This document shows positions 61,859 to 64,000 of a stretch of 64,000 bases of DNA, piece after piece. The notes below the pieces were generated by a model that saw only the letters and a program-made list of their open reading frames with translations, ran no database searches and was not told where the DNA came from. The stretch spans positions 15,396 through 79,395 of the forward strand of contig CAYONC010000009.1 of NCBI GenBank assembly GCA_964405265.1. The letters run 5' to 3'. Source of the stretch: Eshraghiella sp964405265. Lineage in GTDB: Bacteria > Bacillota > Clostridia > Lachnospirales > Lachnospiraceae. The number at the start of each line of letters is the position of its first letter. The stretch's first letter is position 1. Made by a program: the position numbers and the translations under genes.

Positions 61859-62254
61859 ATGACTTCTAATGCAAACGGATATGAAACATACCAGAAACAG
61901 AAAATACTTACTGCAACACAGCCGGAGCTTACGCTTATGCTCTACGAGGGTGCGATAAAATTCCTGAACATAGCCGTAATGGCGATAGAGAAGAAGGATA
62001 TTGAAAAAGCCCATGTTAATATACAGAAGGCCCAGAGGATAGTAGACGAATTCCGTGCAACGCTTAATTTTAAATATCCGGTTGCCAAAGAATTTGACAG
62101 GGTGTATGAGTATATCCAGTCAAGACTTGTATGGGCCAATGTGAAGAAGGACACAGAGATACTTGAAGAGTGTCTCGGACACCTCAGAGGTATGCGTGAT
62201 ACATGGAAAGAGGTTATGAAATCAGCAAAAGTTATGCCTGCGGTAAATTCTTAG
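61859..62254 (+). CDS. fliS: Flagellin chaperone FliS
   Basis: A 131-residue four-helix protein that keeps flagellin from polymerising in the cytoplasm. Typical positions are NGYETYQKQKILTATQPELT, LMLYEGAIKFLNIA, and LNFKYPVAKEFDRVYEYIQS. It lies 15 bases after fliD and 8 before the next small gene. Confidence 0.93.
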   Translation: MTSNANGYETYQKQKILTATQPELTLMLYEGAIKFLNIAVMAIEKKDIEKAHVNIQKAQRIVDEFRATLNFKYPVAKEFDRVYEYIQSRLVWANVKKDTEILEECLGHLRGMRDTWKEVMKSAKVMPAVNS

Positions 62255-62262
62255 GAGGAATA

Positions 62263-62742
62263 ATGGAGAATACATCAAATTATCTTATGATACTTGAAGA
62301 AAGTCTTACTAAGAAAAATCTCATACTGGATGAGCTTACAAAACTTACATCGGAGCAGAAGGATATCGTGACGGCAGAAGATTTTGACGACACGGAATTT
62401 GAAGGCAACATTGAAAAGAAAGCAGCTCTGGTTAATGAGCTTGTTAAATTAGACAACGGCTTTGAACTTTTATATGCAAATGTAAGGACGCAGCTTGAGG
62501 CTGACAGGAATGCCTATGCAGCCGATATAAAGAGACTCCAGGAACTTATAAGACAGATAACGGATAAAAGCACTTCGCTTCAGGTGATGGAGCAGCGGAA
62601 TAATGACCTTATCAGAAAACGTTTCAGTGAGCTTAAACGGGAAACCAGACAGATTAAGAAGAGCAGGGAAATGGCGGCAAGCTATTACAGAACCATGAAC
62701 AATATTTCATCGGAACCCTATTTTCTTGACAAGAAAAAATAA
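62263..62742 (+). CDS. FliT-like flagellar export chaperone (candidate)
   Basis: A 159-residue all-helical protein (LEESLTKKNLILDELTKLTS and RQITDKSTSLQVMEQRNNDL). No motif is unique, but the place fliD-fliS-X with a small helical X is where fliT lies in many flagellar operons; a second FlgN-type chaperone is the alternative. ATG 62263 follows TAGGAGGAATA directly after fliS. The longer frame from 62203 overlaps fliS and is rejected. Confidence 0.7.
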   Translation: MENTSNYLMILEESLTKKNLILDELTKLTSEQKDIVTAEDFDDTEFEGNIEKKAALVNELVKLDNGFELLYANVRTQLEADRNAYAADIKRLQELIRQITDKSTSLQVMEQRNNDLIRKRFSELKRETRQIKKSREMAASYYRTMNNISSEPYFLDKKK

Positions 62743-62764
62743 TAAAATAAATTATTATCCGGGG

Positions 62765-62791
62765 TTAATTTTAAAAAATTGATTCCGATAT
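62765..62791 (+). promoter_or_regulatory. Sigma-28 promoter of flagellin gene 1
   Basis: TTAA (62765-62768), 15 spacer bases, then TCCGATAT (62784-62791) match the SigD consensus. Transcription would start near 62800, giving a leader of about 90 bases. Confidence 0.8.
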
Positions 62792-62800
62792 ATAATACAA

Positions 62801-62889
62801 GTAAGGATAACTTACATCAAAAAGCAATCATGCTACTAATTTAACGAATCGGCAAGGATGCCGAGGGACAAATTCAAGGAGGAATACAT
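62801..62889 (+). promoter_or_regulatory. Flagellin 1 leader with CsrA-type binding sites
   Basis: The leader holds a short stem GTAAG/CTTAC (62801-62815) at the presumed mRNA start. A stem-loop TCGGC-AAGGAT-GCCGA (62849-62864) presents the CsrA motif in a six-base loop, and the Shine-Dalgarno AAGGAGG (62876-62882) itself contains a second GGA motif. This two-site layout is that of B. subtilis hag (established), so CsrA binding would cover the ribosome site. Confidence 0.75.
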
Positions 62890-63756
62890 ATGGTAGTACA
62901 ACACAATCTTACAGCAATGAACACGAACAGGCAGCTTGGCATCGTTACGGGCGCACAGGCTAAGTCAACAGAGAAGCTTTCGTCAGGTTACAGAATTAAC
63001 CGTGCAGGTGATGATGCGGCAGGCCTCTCAATTTCAGAGAAGATGAGAAGCCAGATAAGAGGTCTTAATAAGGCTTCCAACAATGCTGAAAATGGTATTT
63101 CACTTATTCAGACGGCAGAAGGAGCCCTGAATGAAGTTCATTCAATACTTCAGCGTATGAACGAGCTTGCAACACAGGGTGCCAATGATGTTAATACATC
63201 AATAGACCGTTCGGCAATCAACAAGGAAATGTCATCACTGAGCCAGGAGCTTGGAAGAATTGCAAGCACAACCCAGTTTAACGACATGAATCTTCTTAAC
63301 GGAGATTTTGCGAATAAGAAGCTTCAGGTTGGTGCAAAAGAAAATCAGACCATTACGGTAGATATCAGCAAGCTTGTGGATATTGCATCCAATACGGTAT
63401 CGGATGATGGGGATATTTCATCACTCGGACTTACCAAGCCGACGGATTCAACAACCGGTGTGACGGATGACAATGATGCGTATGCGGCAGCCATGACACT
63501 TATCCAGACTGATATCAAGTCAGTATCAGGTTTACGTTCAGATCTTGGAGCAATCCAGAACAGACTTGAGCATACGATAGCCAACCTTGATACGACATCC
63601 GAGAATACGCAGTCAGCTGAATCTCTTATCCGTGATGTTGATATGGCTTCTGAAATGGTTGAATACAGTAAGAACAGTATTCTTGCACAGGCAGGCCAGT
63701 CAATGCTTGCACAGGCTAACCAGTCAACACAGGGCGTTTTGTCATTGCTTCAGTAA
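62890..63756 (+). CDS. hag: Flagellin 1
   Basis: A 288-residue flagellin: the N-terminal D0/D1 region (VVQHNLTAMNTNRQLGI, LSSGYRINRAGDDAAGLSIS, ELATQGANDVNTSIDRSAIN) and the C-terminal D1/D0 region (RLEHTIANLDTTSENTQSAE, SMLAQANQSTQGVLSLLQ) frame a short central part, so the surface D2/D3 domains are minimal. AAGGAGG precedes ATG 62890. Expression is predicted from a sigma-28 promoter with CsrA control. A hairpin follows, and then the leader of a second flagellin. Confidence 0.96.
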   Translation: MVVQHNLTAMNTNRQLGIVTGAQAKSTEKLSSGYRINRAGDDAAGLSISEKMRSQIRGLNKASNNAENGISLIQTAEGALNEVHSILQRMNELATQGANDVNTSIDRSAINKEMSSLSQELGRIASTTQFNDMNLLNGDFANKKLQVGAKENQTITVDISKLVDIASNTVSDDGDISSLGLTKPTDSTTGVTDDNDAYAAAMTLIQTDIKSVSGLRSDLGAIQNRLEHTIANLDTTSENTQSAESLIRDVDMASEMVEYSKNSILAQAGQSMLAQANQSTQGVLSLLQ

Positions 63757-63769
63757 ATGGAGTCTATCA

Positions 63770-63801
63770 CGAATAGGATCGGTATACATCGGTCCTGTTC
63801 G
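63770..63801 (+). terminator. Stem-loop after flagellin 1
   Basis: A 12-bp stem (63770-63781 with 63790-63801; two G-U pairs) with an 8-base loop GTATACAT. No T run follows, so it may act as an RNA-stability element or as a weak terminator. Confidence 0.6.
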
Positions 63802-63825
63802 TAATACGAACGATTTCCAAACATC

Positions 63826-63868
63826 TTGACAAAATAACATCCCGGAGTTACAATTAAATTAATTGTAA
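63826..63868 (+). promoter_or_regulatory. Sigma-A promoter overlapped by a perfect palindrome, upstream of flagellin 2
   Basis: TTGACA (63826-63831), 17 bases, then TACAAT (63849-63854). The palindrome TTACAATTA/TAATTGTAA (63848-63856 with 63860-63868, 3-base centre) covers the -10. A sigma-28-like -10 (CTGATAT, 63895-63901) lies further down but without a good -35. Confidence 0.65.
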
Positions 63869-63909
63869 ATCAGCATATGAAGCAATTCAGACTACTGATA
63901 TATAATACA

Positions 63910-63995
63910 GTAAGACATCTTACACAACACGGCGGGCAACCGCTACAACTCAATAACCGGCAAGGATGCCGACATTAATTCAAGGAGGAATTATT
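63910..63995 (+). promoter_or_regulatory. Flagellin 2 leader with CsrA-type binding sites
   Basis: Same plan as the flagellin 1 leader: stem GTAAG/CTTAC (63910-63923), a stem-loop CGGC-AAGGAT-GCCG (63958-63971), and AAGGAGG directly before the start codon. An extra hairpin GCGG-GCAA-CCGC (63932-63943), with a GNRA-type loop, is found only here. Confidence 0.75.
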
Positions 63996-64000
63996 ATGGT
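63996..64000 (+). CDS. Start of a second flagellin gene (truncated by window end)
   Basis: Only ATGGT is in the window (the first flagellin also opens ATGGT). The leader, with GTAAG stem, CsrA hairpin and AAGGAGGAATTATT spacing, is so similar to that of flagellin 1 that a second flagellin is the obvious expectation. The identity cannot be confirmed from the bases available. Confidence 0.6.

Overview
The window looks like part of the chromosome of an AT-rich, motile, low-GC Gram-positive bacterium, most likely a Lachnospiraceae-type member of the Clostridia. The evidence is the gene order near the replication origin (mnmG-rsmG-...-parA-parB with two parS sites), a spoIIID-mbl-flhO-flhP cluster, anaerobe oxidative-stress proteins (rubrerythrin and desulfoferrodoxin), strong AGGAGG-type ribosome binding sites, and a late flagellar operon ordered almost as in Bacillus subtilis. 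No species assignment is made.

Layout. 1-7754: the end of mnmG, then rsmG, a small coiled-coil protein with a DegU-like response regulator, parA/parB, a DUF4446 protein, an HD-GYP protein and serS. 7799-10928: tRNA-Arg(CCU), followed by an accessory patch with decayed conjugative-element pieces (a C-terminal TrbL/VirB6-like fragment and a small ICE-type ORF), an intact AAA_14/DUF4143 ATPase behind a pair of inverted repeats, and a wrecked DUF1016/PDDEXK nuclease gene. 10929-13504: EamA exporter, TetR regulator and a DEDD exonuclease. 13720-19096: a secreted small protein, two FtsX-type permeases, an ABC ATPase, an orphan duplicate of a permease tail, and a convergent two-component system. 19213-22585: a three-gene VTC-domain / DUF4956 / Cthe_2159-like lipoprotein operon with a 13-residue tandem repeat. 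22608-29459: D,D-carboxypeptidase, trmB, rubrerythrin, desulfoferrodoxin, tRNA-Lys(CUU), aroA, a Nudix hydrolase and citrate synthase.

29588-42987: a one-strand run of genes comprising a fused nucleotidyltransferase-aminotransferase, a degenerate GGDEF plus EAL protein, an ion-transporter-like permease and an ABC-F ATPase. It ends in an envelope glycopolymer block: two paralogous undecaprenyl-phosphate sugar transferases flanking an LCP protein, then UDP-galactopyranose mutase and a UDPGP-type uridylyltransferase. 43033-45896 (minus strand): TrkH/TrkA potassium uptake.

46058-64000: spoIIID, mbl, flhO, flhP and a FlgJ-like rod protein, then recD2 and comF, then yvyF-flgM-flgN-flgK-flgK-flgL-fliW-csrA-flaG-fliD-fliS-fliT-like-flagellin, and the first bases of a second flagellin. 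Sigma-28-like promoters can be read upstream of mbl, flgM, flaG and the first flagellin. Both flagellin leaders carry a stem-loop presenting AAGGAT plus an AAGGAGG Shine-Dalgarno, the signature of CsrA control. Together with the adjacent fliW-csrA pair this predicts the FliW-CsrA-flagellin homeostasis loop known from B. subtilis. All assignments come from reading the sequence and its translations; no database search was run.
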